Translations under genes and position numbers: made by a program
Part shown: positions 53,581 through 62,292 of the stretch, in pieces
How positions within the stretch are numbered: the first letter of the stretch is position 1
Layout: every line of letters begins with the position of its first letter
The notes under the pieces: model-generated
Told to the model about the DNA's origin: nothing
Seen by the model: only the letters and a program-made list of their open reading frames with translations
The model's database searches: none
DNA from: Allosphingosinicella deserti
Lineage (GTDB): Bacteria > Pseudomonadota > Alphaproteobacteria > Sphingomonadales > Sphingomonadaceae
Reading direction: 5' to 3'
DNA: 64,000 nucleotides
NCBI RefSeq assembly: GCF_003012735.1
Contig: NZ_PXYI01000002.1
Coordinates: forward strand, 124,001-188,000

Positions 53581-55587
53581 ATGACCAAGCCTTTCCAGAT
53601 CCGCCTGCCCGATGGTTCCGTTCGCGAGGTCGAGCCGGGAACTACGCCGGCCGATATCGCCGCTGCGATCGGCCCGGGCCTCGCCAAGGCCGCGCTCGCG
53701 GCGCGGGTGAACGGCGAGCTGCGCGACTTGACCCGTCCGATCGAGGGTGACGCCGAGCTCGCGCTCGTCACGGCGCGCGACGAGAAGGACGCGCTCGAGC
53801 TCGTCCGTCACGATTATGCGCACGTCCTCGCGGAGGCCGTGCAAAATCTGTTCCCGGGCACCCAGATCACCTTCGGTCCCGCAACCGAAGACGGCTTCTA
53901 TTACGATTTCGCGCCGTCTCCGGAGCGCGGGCCGTTCACCGACGAGGATCTGCCGGCGATCGAGGCGGAGATGCGCCGGGTCATCTCCCAGGACGCGCCG
54001 CTGGTGCGCGAAGTGTGGACTCGCGACGAGGTCCGCGCCTTCTTCGAGAAGACGGGCGAGCGCTTCAAGGCCGAATGGGTCATGGAGCTTCCGGAGCACG
54101 AGACGATCACCATGTATCGCTCGGGCGAGTGGGTCGATCTTTGCCGCGGTCCGCACCTTGCATCGACCGGCAAGCTCGATCCCAATGCATTCAAGCTGAC
54201 GCGGGTGTCCGGCGCCTATTGGCGCGGCGACCAGAAAAACGCGATGCTGTCGCGTATCTACGGCACCGGCTGGCTCAACAAGAAGCAGCTCGATTCGCAT
54301 CTCGTCCGGCTGGAGGAAGCGGCCAAGCGCGACCATCGCCGCATCGGCGCGGAAATGGACCTGTTCCATCTCCAGTCCGAAGCGCAAGGCTCCGTCTTTT
54401 GGCACCCGAACGGCTATATCGTCTGGCGGGCGCTGGAAGCCTATATGCGCCGCCGCCTGGACGCGACCGGCTATCGCGAGGTCCGGACTCCGCAGCTGAT
54501 GGATGCGCGCCAGTGGGAGCAATCCGGTCACTGGGGCAAGTATCGCGAGAACATGTTCGTCGTGCCGGACGAGATTCCCAGCACCGACGACGAGGCGCCG
54601 ATCCTCTCCGGCGATGCCGATCTGATGGCGCTGAAGCCGATGAACTGCCCGGCGCACGTGCTCATCTTCCGGCAGGGGATCAAATCCTATCGCGATCTGC
54701 CGATCCGCATGGCCGAGTTCGGCTGCTGTCATCGCAACGAGCCGCATGGCGCCCTGCACGGCATCATGCGCGTCCGCCAGTTCACCCAGGACGATGCGCA
54801 CATCTTCTGCCGCGAAGACCAGCTGATCGACGAGATCCGCGAGTTCTGCGACCTGCTCGACAGCGTGTATCGCGATCTCGGCTTCGACAATTATGCGATC
54901 AAGCTGGCGCTTCGGCCCGATCAGCGCTTCGGCTCCGATGCGGACTGGGACAAGGCCGAGCAGATCCTGCGCGAAGCGGTCCACGCCGCCGGGCGGGACA
55001 CCGAGGATTATGGCTGGGAAGAGCTTCCGGGCGAGGGCGCCTTCTACGCGCCGAAGCTGGAATTCCACCTGCGCGATGCGATCGGTCGTACCTGGCAGGT
55101 CGGCACCATCCAGGCGGATACGGTGCTGCCGGAGCGGCTCGACGCCTCCTACGTGGGCGAGGACGGCCAGCGCCATCGCCCGGTGATGCTTCACCGCGCG
55201 ATCCTCGGCACGTTCGAACGGTTCATCGGCATCCTCATCGAGCATCATGCCGGCCGTTTCCCGGCCTGGCTCGCGCCGGTGCAGGCGGTGGTCGCGACGA
55301 TCGTTTCCGACGCGGACGATTATGCCGAAGAGGTCGTGCGCACCCTGCGAGCGGCCGGAATCCGCGCCGAGGCCGATCTGCGCAACGAGAAGATCAACTA
55401 CAAGGTCCGCGAACACAGCCTCAAGAAGGTCCCGAACCTGCTCGTCATCGGCAAGCGCGAGGCGGAAGAACGGACGGTCGCCTTGCGTCCGCTTGGCGTC
55501 GATGCGCGGCAGGAGGTGGTTTCGCTGGACGCCGTGGTCGCCCGGCTGGTCGCCGAAGCGACGCCGCCCGATCTTCGCCCGAACTGA
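53581..55587 (+). CDS. thrS: Threonine-tRNA ligase
   Basis: A 668-residue class II synthetase. A TGS domain (1-65) is followed by the editing domain with [12 protein letters not shown], then the catalytic core with [36 protein letters not shown] and the zinc-type residues, and an anticodon-binding domain that ends before the stop at 55585. All parts look intact. An ATG four codons upstream (53569) is a possible start. infC follows, the pairing seen in many bacteria. Confidence 0.95.
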   Translation: MTKPFQIRLPDGSVREVEPGTTPADIAAAIGPGLAKAALAARVNGELRDLTRPIEGDAELALVTARDEKDALELVRHDYAHVLAEAVQNLFPGTQITFGPATEDGFYYDFAPSPERGPFTDEDLPAIEAEMRRVISQDAPLVREVWTRDEVRAFFEKTGERFKAEWVMELPEHETITMYRSGEWVDLCRGPHLASTGKLDPNAFKLTRVSGAYWRGDQKNAMLSRIYGTGWLNKKQLDSHLVRLEEAAKRDHRRIGAEMDLFHLQSEAQGSVFWHPNGYIVWRALEAYMRRRLDATGYREVRTPQLMDARQWEQSGHWGKYRENMFVVPDEIPSTDDEAPILSGDADLMALKPMNCPAHVLIFRQGIKSYRDLPIRMAEFGCCHRNEPHGALHGIMRVRQFTQDDAHIFCREDQLIDEIREFCDLLDSVYRDLGFDNYAIKLALRPDQRFGSDADWDKAEQILREAVHAAGRDTEDYGWEELPGEGAFYAPKLEFHLRDAIGRTWQVGTIQADTVLPERLDASYVGEDGQRHRPVMLHRAILGTFERFIGILIEHHAGRFPAWLAPVQAVVATIVSDADDYAEEVVRTLRAAGIRAEADLRNEKINYKVREHSLKKVPNLLVIGKREAEERTVALRPLGVDARQEVVSLDAVVARLVAEATPPDLRPN

Positions 55588-55726
55588 ACGTTCGCAGGCG
55601 CCGTTCGCGCGCGGCGGGGCAATGTTGCCCTGCCGCGACGGTGCGAAAAAATGACGCGGCCGGTCGCCGCCCCACCTTTCAATCGGGGGCGGGATTGACT
55701 ACCTGTGCCCCTGAATAGGTCTAGAT

Positions 55727-55741
55727 GGAGATATTGCTATA
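55727..55741 (+). promoter_or_regulatory. Ribosome-binding site and AUA start of infC
   Basis: GGAG at 55727-55730 lies 8 bases before an in-frame ATA at 55739-55741. The first ATG in frame (55751) has no Shine-Dalgarno sequence at usable distance. A possible -35 (TTGACT, 55695-55700) lies upstream. Non-AUG starts are a known mark of IF3 genes. Confidence 0.55.
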
Positions 55742-56281
55742 CGTCCGCCAATGATGAGGCGCCCTGTCGCCCCGCCGATGAACGGCCCTCGCTTCAACGA
55801 ATTCATCTCCGTGCCGCGCGTGCGCGTGATCGATGAGAATGGCGAGAATCTCGGCGTAATGCTCACCGCCGAAGCGATGGAGCAGGCTGCGGAAGTCGGC
55901 CTCGACCTGGTCGAGGTCTCGCCGGGCGCCGATCCGCCCGTGTGCAAATTCCTGGACGTGGGCAAGTTCAAGTACGAAGCCCAGAAAAAGGCGAATCTCG
56001 CCCGCAAGTCGCAGAAGACGCAGGAGATCAAGGAGATCAAGATGCGTCCGAACATCGACGATCACGATTACGACACCAAGATGAAGAAGGTCGTCGACTT
56101 CATCAAGGAAGGCGACAAGGTGAAGATCACCCTGCGCTTCCGCGGTCGCGAGCTCGCCCATGGCCAGCTCGGCATGCAGCTTCTCCACCGGGTGCAGGAA
56201 GGCGTGGCGGAGATCGCCAAGGTCGAGCAGCATCCGCGCATGGAAGGCCGGCAGATGCTGATGGTGCTCTCGCCGCGCTGA
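55739..56281 (+). CDS. infC: Translation initiation factor IF-3
   Basis: A protein of about 180 residues that binds the 30S subunit and rejects wrong start codons. The N-terminal domain has [24 protein letters not shown], a lysine-rich linker holds [21 protein letters not shown], and the C-terminal domain has [13 protein letters not shown] and [14 protein letters not shown]. The whole protein is intact. I place the start at ATA 55739 because of the ribosome site; ATG at 55751 would remove four residues. rpmI and rplT do not follow, a common state in this group. Confidence 0.94.
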   Translation: MRPPMMRRPVAPPMNGPRFNEFISVPRVRVIDENGENLGVMLTAEAMEQAAEVGLDLVEVSPGADPPVCKFLDVGKFKYEAQKKANLARKSQKTQEIKEIKMRPNIDDHDYDTKMKKVVDFIKEGDKVKITLRFRGRELAHGQLGMQLLHRVQEGVAEIAKVEQHPRMEGRQMLMVLSPR

Positions 56282-56614
56282 TTCGCTGCCGTTCGATCAG
56301 GGTGGCCCGTGAATGGCGTGCCTCCTGTGTCGCGATGAGGCAGTTGAAGCCTTAATCCGGCGCAATTCGGGACAGAACGCCGCTCCTTGGGATTTGCCCG
56401 CGCAAATCGTCAAGGGGCGGCGTTTCGCATCTGCTGAGGATGCCGTAGCGGAAGCGTTTCTGCAGCGTTTCGTTCCGCAACCATTATTGTTGCGCAAACG
56501 CCATGAATTCATCGAAATCGGCAGAAAAGCGCGGTTTCCCGCTTCTCCACGAGCCCATCTTTCACTAGCCTCCAAAAAAAACAGACAAAAAGTCGTTTTG
56601 AGGGAGGATGCACT
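56282..56614. other. Intergenic region before the TonB-dependent receptor
   Basis: A 333-base stretch with no convincing gene. An open frame on the plus strand (56313-56636) has no recognisable domain, no clear ribosome site, and runs into the receptor start. Toward the end an A-rich patch (CCTCCAAAAAAAACAGAC near 56570) precedes GGGAGG and the receptor ATG; the promoter is expected here. Confidence 0.5.
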
Positions 56615-59440
56615 ATGTCGAAGTCCTTTTGGCTGATGTCGGCCGGGATTGCCGCAATGACGGCCGCGCCCGCTTACGCGCAGGACAACACACCCGAGGG
56701 TCAGGGTCCGGATGCCGCAACTGCGGCCAGTGGCGCGGTCCAGCAGGGAAGTCCAAATCAAGGTGCCGCGGACGATGACGGCGGACAGTCCGGCAACGAA
56801 ATCATCATCACCGCGAACCGGCGGGCCAGTCCGCTGTCCGACGTACCGATCGCAGTAAGCGCGGTGACGGCGGAAAGCCTCCAGAATTCGGGCGCGACCG
56901 ACATCCGCTCGCTCAATCAGCTGGCGCCGTCGCTGCTCGTGTCCTCCACCGGCACTGAGGCCAACGGCTCTGCCCGTATCCGCGGCATCGGCACGGTCGG
57001 CGACAATCCGGGCCTTGAAAGCTCGGTCGCGGTGTTCATCGACGGCGTCTATCGCAGCCGCACGGGTGTCGGCCTGAACGAGCTCGGCGAGATCGAGCGG
57101 GTCGAGGTGCTGCGCGGACCGCAGGGCACCTTGTTCGGCCGCAACGCCTCCGCGGGCCTTATCAACATCGTCTCGAAGAAGCCGGCCTTTGAATTCGGCG
57201 GCGGCGGCGAGGTCACCTACGGCAATTACGATCTGTGGCGGTTCGCCGGCGGCATCACCGGACCGATCACCGACACCCTGGCCTTTCGCCTCGACGGCGT
57301 CGCGGTTCAGCGCGACGGATTCTATCGCAACATCACGCAAGGGGGCGACAGCGAGAGCCGGGTCAACGACCGCGATCGCTATTTCGTTCGCGGACAATTG
57401 CTCTTCCAGCCGAGCGAGGATCTCAGCTTCCGTTTGATCGGCGATTATACCCACCGCAAGGAAAGCTGCTGCGCCGCGGTGTACGTCGCCACCAAGGAGT
57501 CGGTCGATCCGACCCTCGCCACCAATGCGGGCGGCTTCAACACCGACGGCGCTTTCGTGCTCAGCCCGACCAACCGGATCGTCGATGTGCTGCGCAGCCT
57601 CGGCGGAGTGGTCAGCTATCCGCCCGCCGATCCTTACGAGCGCGAATTCACGCTTTCGCCGAACCGGACGTTCCGCAACACCACCAAGGATTGGGGTGTC
57701 TCGGGCGAGCTCAATTACGATTTCGGCGGTGCCACGCTGACCTCGATCAGCGCCTACCGCTATTACAAGTCCGGCGGCGCCGGAGACGTCGATTATTCGA
57801 ACGTCGATCTCACCTACCGCGACGACGATGGCCTCGCCTATCGCCGCTTCAAGACCTTCACCCAGGAGCTGCGCCTGCAGGGCGCGGCGTTCAACGACAA
57901 GCTCGACTGGCTGATTGGCGGCTATTACGCGAACGAGAAATTGCAGGTCTCCGACAACCTGAAGTTCGGATCTCAATATGGCGCATTCGCCTCCTGCCGC
58001 ATCGTCGCGACGATCAATCCCAACCCGGTGCTCCGCGATCCGACCCGGTCCGGCTGCCTCAGCCCGACCGGTCGTGCCGTGCTCGCAGGTCCCGGAGCCC
58101 TGGGCCCGATCGGCGCCCCGATCATCTTCTCGGGCTTGGAACGGCTTTCGACGCTCAACAACCTCGGCGATCAGCGCGCCATCTACAATCAGGCGAGCGA
58201 GAATTGGGCGCTGTTCACCCACAACATCTTCAACATCACGGACACGCTCAGTCTCACCCTCGGTGCTCGGTACACCCACGAGCGCAAGGAGTTCGACGCG
58301 AACTTCAACAACAACAATAATGTCTGCCCCGCACAGCAAGCCGCGCTCTCGCCGTTGTTGGCAAATCCGGCGCTGGCGGGGTTGCGTGATCTGATCGGCG
58401 GCATCATCACCCTCACCTGCACGGGCAATTCGAGTTCGAGCCTCAACAGCCTCGCACTCGAGGACGAGTTCAGCGAGAGCGAATGGACCGGCACCGCAGT
58501 GCTGTCGTGGAAGCCGACGCCGCGGCTGATGACCTATGCCAGCTACTCGAAGGGCTACAAGGCCGGCGGCTACAATCTCGATCGATCGGATCTCGGCGGA
58601 ATCAACGGCGTCTTCGGACCCCGCAGCAACGCCGATGCGCCGGGCCTTCGCTTCGAGCCGGAGAAGGTCGACGCTTTCGAACTCGGCGCCAAGTTCAATC
58701 TCCGCAAGTTCAACCTGAACGTCGCCGCCTTCCGGCAGGAGTTCAAGACGTTCCAGCTCAACACGTTCAACGGCTCGATCTTCATCGTCCAGAACATTGC
58801 GTCCTGCTCGGATGATCTGAACGGTGCGGACTTCGACAACAGCCCGACGACCGGCGCCTGCGCCGGCAAGACCAAGGCGGGCGTCATCTCGCAGGGCGTC
58901 GAGCTCGAGGCATCCCTGTTCCCGGCGCCCGATCTCGCGATCACCGCCGGCTATACCTATGCCGATACGCATTATAAGCGGAACCTGGTCGGCAGCTCGA
59001 GCGGCGAGGCGCTCAGCAACGCGCTCTTCCTGCTACCGGGAAGCCAGCTCTCGAACGCACCGAAGAATGTGGTGACCGCCTCGCTGGCCTACACGCCCGA
59101 CATCGGCACGAGCGGTCTGTCCGGCCTCTTCTATGTCGACACGCGCATGACGTCGGACTTCAACACCGGCTCCGATCTGTTCCCCGAAAAGGCGCAGGAC
59201 GGTTTCACCGTGGTCAATGCTCGCATCGGCATTCGCGGGCCGGGACAGCGCTGGGCGCTGGAATTCTGGGGCCAGAACATCTTCAACATCGATTACCAGC
59301 AGGTCGCCTTCAACACGCCGTTCCAGGGCGCTGGCAGCATTGCCCAGACCCAGGCGTTCGGCTCGGTCGGCAACCAGCTCTTCTCGTCCTTCCTGGCCGA
59401 ACCGCGCACCTACGGCGTGACCGGCCGCTTCAAGTTCTGA
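56615..59440 (+). CDS. TonB-dependent outer-membrane receptor
   Basis: A 941-residue receptor. Signal peptide MSKSFWLMSAGIAAMTAAPAYA; a disordered stretch rich in G, A and Q follows; the TonB box is EIIITANRR near residue 62. The plug domain (about 75-190) contains SARIRGIGT and RVEVLRGPQGTLFGRNASAG, and the barrel runs to the C-terminal YGVTGRFKF with aromatic end. It would import an iron complex or a carbohydrate-type ligand; the ligand is not evident and no neighbouring transporter points to one. GGGAGG precedes the ATG. A terminator follows. Confidence 0.93.
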   Translation: MSKSFWLMSAGIAAMTAAPAYAQDNTPEGQGPDAATAASGAVQQGSPNQGAADDDGGQSGNEIIITANRRASPLSDVPIAVSAVTAESLQNSGATDIRSLNQLAPSLLVSSTGTEANGSARIRGIGTVGDNPGLESSVAVFIDGVYRSRTGVGLNELGEIERVEVLRGPQGTLFGRNASAGLINIVSKKPAFEFGGGGEVTYGNYDLWRFAGGITGPITDTLAFRLDGVAVQRDGFYRNITQGGDSESRVNDRDRYFVRGQLLFQPSEDLSFRLIGDYTHRKESCCAAVYVATKESVDPTLATNAGGFNTDGAFVLSPTNRIVDVLRSLGGVVSYPPADPYEREFTLSPNRTFRNTTKDWGVSGELNYDFGGATLTSISAYRYYKSGGAGDVDYSNVDLTYRDDDGLAYRRFKTFTQELRLQGAAFNDKLDWLIGGYYANEKLQVSDNLKFGSQYGAFASCRIVATINPNPVLRDPTRSGCLSPTGRAVLAGPGALGPIGAPIIFSGLERLSTLNNLGDQRAIYNQASENWALFTHNIFNITDTLSLTLGARYTHERKEFDANFNNNNNVCPAQQAALSPLLANPALAGLRDLIGGIITLTCTGNSSSSLNSLALEDEFSESEWTGTAVLSWKPTPRLMTYASYSKGYKAGGYNLDRSDLGGINGVFGPRSNADAPGLRFEPEKVDAFELGAKFNLRKFNLNVAAFRQEFKTFQLNTFNGSIFIVQNIASCSDDLNGADFDNSPTTGACAGKTKAGVISQGVELEASLFPAPDLAITAGYTYADTHYKRNLVGSSSGEALSNALFLLPGSQLSNAPKNVVTASLAYTPDIGTSGLSGLFYVDTRMTSDFNTGSDLFPEKAQDGFTVVNARIGIRGPGQRWALEFWGQNIFNIDYQQVAFNTPFQGAGSIAQTQAFGSVGNQLFSSFLAEPRTYGVTGRFKF

Positions 59441-59490
59441 TCGGTGGTCTCGGCCGGGCGCGAGGCCGGCCGATCCGCTCACCAGGGGAA

Positions 59491-59520
59491 GGGCTCTCGG
59501 CATCCGCCGGGAGCCCTTTT
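59491..59520 (+). terminator. Rho-independent terminator of the receptor gene
   Basis: GGGCTCTCGGC at 59491-59501 and GCCGGGAGCCC at 59506-59516 form an 11-bp stem with one G-U pair and a 4-base loop, followed by TTTT. It is 50 bases after the receptor stop and is the clearest terminator in the window. Confidence 0.85.
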
Positions 59521-59532
59521 CCTATTGGTTGC

Positions 59533-62292
59533 TCACGCCGCCTTCTGCCCCGCCGTGGGCTCGGACGCGGCCTTGAGCAGGCGCTCCTGGAGCGCCTTGA
59601 GCTTGGGCGGCGACGTAATCTTCTCGCGTGAAGCGTCGGTCAGGTAGAAGACGTCGACCGCGCGCTCGCCATAGGTGGCAATGTGGGCGGAATGGACGAC
59701 GATCTTCATGTCGTAAAGCGCGCGGGCAAGGCCGCTCAGCAGCGCCGCGCGGTCGCGCGCATTGATCTCGACCACGGTGTAGCGGCTCGACGCATTGTTA
59801 TCGATGAACACTTCGGGATGGACGGTGAACGCCTCCGCGCGGGGCAGCGGCAGCGCCCTGGATTCGAGCCGCTCCATCGGGATTTCGGCGCCTTCGACGG
59901 CGCGGAGCACTTTCTCCTCGAGCCGCTTGAGCTGGTGACGGTCGGCATAAGGGCCGCCGCCCGCATCCTGGACCAGGAAATTGTCGATCGCCATGCCGTC
60001 ATTGGTGGTGTGGATGCGCGCGTCGATGATGTTGCCGGCGGCCATGCTGATCGCGCCGGTGAGCCGGAAGAACAGGCCGCGGCGGTCGGGGGCGTAGACT
60101 GAAACGAGGGTTGCCCCGCGCTCGGTTTGAACCGAGGTCGCGATCGGCCGCTCGGCACCGGGCGCGCGATCGCAGGCGTCCATCAGCCGCGCATTGCGCT
60201 CGATCACGTCGATCGGCTCGGCCAGCCAGTAACTTCCGGGCAGCCGCCAGACGAGCCGTTCGAACCGGCTCTCGTCCCATTTCAGGCGCGCGGCAAGGTC
60301 GCTCTGGATCGTCTCGATCCGCTCCTTGCGGCCGGTCTCCTTGTGGCCGAGACGGAGCACTTCCTCTGCCGAATTGAACAATTCCTGCAGCAGCTGCCGC
60401 TTCCAGCTGTTCCACACGCCCGGGCCGACCGCGCGGATATCGACGATGGTGAGGATCAGCAGCAATCGCAGTCGCTCCAAGCTTTTCACATGGGCTGCGA
60501 AATCCTGGATCGTCTTGGGATCTGACAGGTCGCGCTTGAACGCGGTCGCCGACATCTGGAGGTGCCAGCGTACCAGCCAAGCGACGGCGTCGGTTTCGGC
60601 GTCGGTTAGTCCGAAGCGCGGACACAGGGTCTCTGCGATCTCGGCGCCGAGGATCGAATGGTCCCCGCCACGGCCCTTGGCGATGTCGTGGAGCAGCACC
60701 GCAACGTAGAGCACCCGCCGCGACGTGATCGATCTGAATATCGATGTCGCCAGCGGATGATCCGTCTTGAGCTCGCCCCGCTCGATCCGCGCCAGCAGTC
60801 CGATCGCGCGGATGGTATGCTCGTCGACCGTATAATGATGGTACATGTCGAACTGCATCTGCGCGACGACGCGGCCGAATTCGGGAACGAAGCGGCCGAA
60901 CACGCCGGCCTCGTTCATCCATCGAAGCACCGTCTCGGGATCGCGCGGCGAGCTCAGCACGTCGAGGAACAGCGCATTGGCGCGTGGATCGGCGCGTACG
61001 TCGCGGTCGATCAGCTTGGCATCGCGCGCGGCAGCGCGCATGGCCAGCGGGTGGATCTCCAGCCCGTCGCGATCGGCGAGCGCGAAGATCTGCAGCAGGC
61101 GGACCGGATCCTGGTGGAAGAAATCGTCGTTGGGCAGCGCCAGGCGGCCGCGCTCGAGCACGAAGCCTTCCAGCTTGCGTCGTCGCCGGGTGAGCGCCGG
61201 AAATCCGAAGCGCATGCCGCGGCGGGCGAATTTCTCGTCGAGATGGGCGAGGAACACCCCGGTAAGGTCGCCGACCATTTTTGCATGCAGGAAATAGTGG
61301 CGCATGAACCGCTCGACCGGAAACGTCCCCGGTCGCTGCGCATAGTTCATGCGGGTCGCAATCTCGCGCTGATAGTCGAAGGTCAGCCGCTCCTCGGCGC
61401 GGTTGGTGACGAGGTGGAGGTGGCATCGCACCGCCCACAGGAAGCGCTCGGCACGCTGGAACTGGCGCAATTCGTCGGGCGTGAGCAGTCCGACCTCGAC
61501 CAGTTCGGCTACGCTGCCGACCTTGTAGGCATATTTGCCGATCCAGAAGAGCGTGTGGAGATCGCGGAGGCCACCTTTGCCTTCCTTGACGTTGGGTTCG
61601 ACGACATAGCGGCTGTCGCCCATCCGCTCGTGGCGCGCATTGCGCTCCTGCAGCTTCTCGGTGACGAACTGGCGGACGGTACCGGCGACCACCTCCTTGT
61701 GGAAGCGCTGCTCGCATTCGGCGTAGAGCCGCTCGTCGCCCCACAGATAGCGCGCCTCAAGCAGCGCGGTGCGGACCGTATGGTCGGCGATCGCGACGGC
61801 GATCATCTCGCTGACCGACCGGCTGGAATGGCCGACCTTGAGGCCGAGATCCCAGAGCAGATAAAGCATCGATTCGATGACCTGCTCGGTCCAGGGCGTC
61901 GGCTTCCACGGAGTCACGAATGCGATGTCGACGTCCGAATGCAGCGCCATCTCGCCGCGCCCATAGCCGCCGACCGCCATCAGCAGCAGCCGCTCGGATT
62001 CGGTCGGGTTGTGCAGCGGGTAAAGGCTCGTGACGATGAAGTCATAGGCCAGACGCAGCAGCTGATCGGTGAGAAAGGCGTAAGCGGCGGCGGTCTCGGT
62101 GCCCTGCCACGGCCGTTCCGCAAAGCGCCGGGCGATCTCGGCGCGACCGGCATGCATCGCCTCCTTGAGCAACCGCGTGGCGGCTAGGCGCCGCGCCGCG
62201 TCGTCGCCCTCGATCGTAGCCAGCCGATCGGCGAGGTCGCGCCGGTCGATGATCGCCTTCTTGGCGGGAACGAGGGCGAAGCGCGTCCCCAT
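59533..62292 (-). CDS. glnD: [Protein-PII] uridylyltransferase/uridylyl-removing enzyme
   Basis: A 919-residue nitrogen sensor that uridylylates PII proteins when glutamine is low and reverses it when high. The nucleotidyltransferase domain has GGYGRGEMALHSDVDIAF, the HD domain has LHDIAKGRGGDHSILGAEIA and WLVRWHLQMS, and two ACT domains lie at the C terminus (VSVYAPDRRGLFFRLTGAI and VEINARDRAALLSGLARAL). The start MGTRFALVPAKKAIIDRRDL is at 62292, sharing one base with the mutS stop. Confidence 0.95.
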   Translation of the reverse strand: MGTRFALVPAKKAIIDRRDLADRLATIEGDDAARRLAATRLLKEAMHAGRAEIARRFAERPWQGTETAAAYAFLTDQLLRLAYDFIVTSLYPLHNPTESERLLLMAVGGYGRGEMALHSDVDIAFVTPWKPTPWTEQVIESMLYLLWDLGLKVGHSSRSVSEMIAVAIADHTVRTALLEARYLWGDERLYAECEQRFHKEVVAGTVRQFVTEKLQERNARHERMGDSRYVVEPNVKEGKGGLRDLHTLFWIGKYAYKVGSVAELVEVGLLTPDELRQFQRAERFLWAVRCHLHLVTNRAEERLTFDYQREIATRMNYAQRPGTFPVERFMRHYFLHAKMVGDLTGVFLAHLDEKFARRGMRFGFPALTRRRRKLEGFVLERGRLALPNDDFFHQDPVRLLQIFALADRDGLEIHPLAMRAAARDAKLIDRDVRADPRANALFLDVLSSPRDPETVLRWMNEAGVFGRFVPEFGRVVAQMQFDMYHHYTVDEHTIRAIGLLARIERGELKTDHPLATSIFRSITSRRVLYVAVLLHDIAKGRGGDHSILGAEIAETLCPRFGLTDAETDAVAWLVRWHLQMSATAFKRDLSDPKTIQDFAAHVKSLERLRLLLILTIVDIRAVGPGVWNSWKRQLLQELFNSAEEVLRLGHKETGRKERIETIQSDLAARLKWDESRFERLVWRLPGSYWLAEPIDVIERNARLMDACDRAPGAERPIATSVQTERGATLVSVYAPDRRGLFFRLTGAISMAAGNIIDARIHTTNDGMAIDNFLVQDAGGGPYADRHQLKRLEEKVLRAVEGAEIPMERLESRALPLPRAEAFTVHPEVFIDNNASSRYTVVEINARDRAALLSGLARALYDMKIVVHSAHIATYGERAVDVFYLTDASREKITSPPKLKALQERLLKAASEPTAGQKAA

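Noticed and set aside
53485-55416. 643-codon frame antisense to thrS
   Set aside because: Shadow of an essential, clearly conserved gene.
56313-56636. 107-codon frame before the TonB-dependent receptor
   Set aside because: It runs into the receptor coding region, lacks a good ribosome site and has no family resemblance.
56297-58972. 891-codon frame antisense to the TonB-dependent receptor
   Set aside because: Valine- and glycine-rich translation without domains; the receptor on the other strand has signal peptide, TonB box, plug and barrel.
59999-61744. 581-codon frame in another phase within glnD
   Set aside because: Out-of-phase reading of glnD; the composition is dominated by Arg, Pro and Ala.
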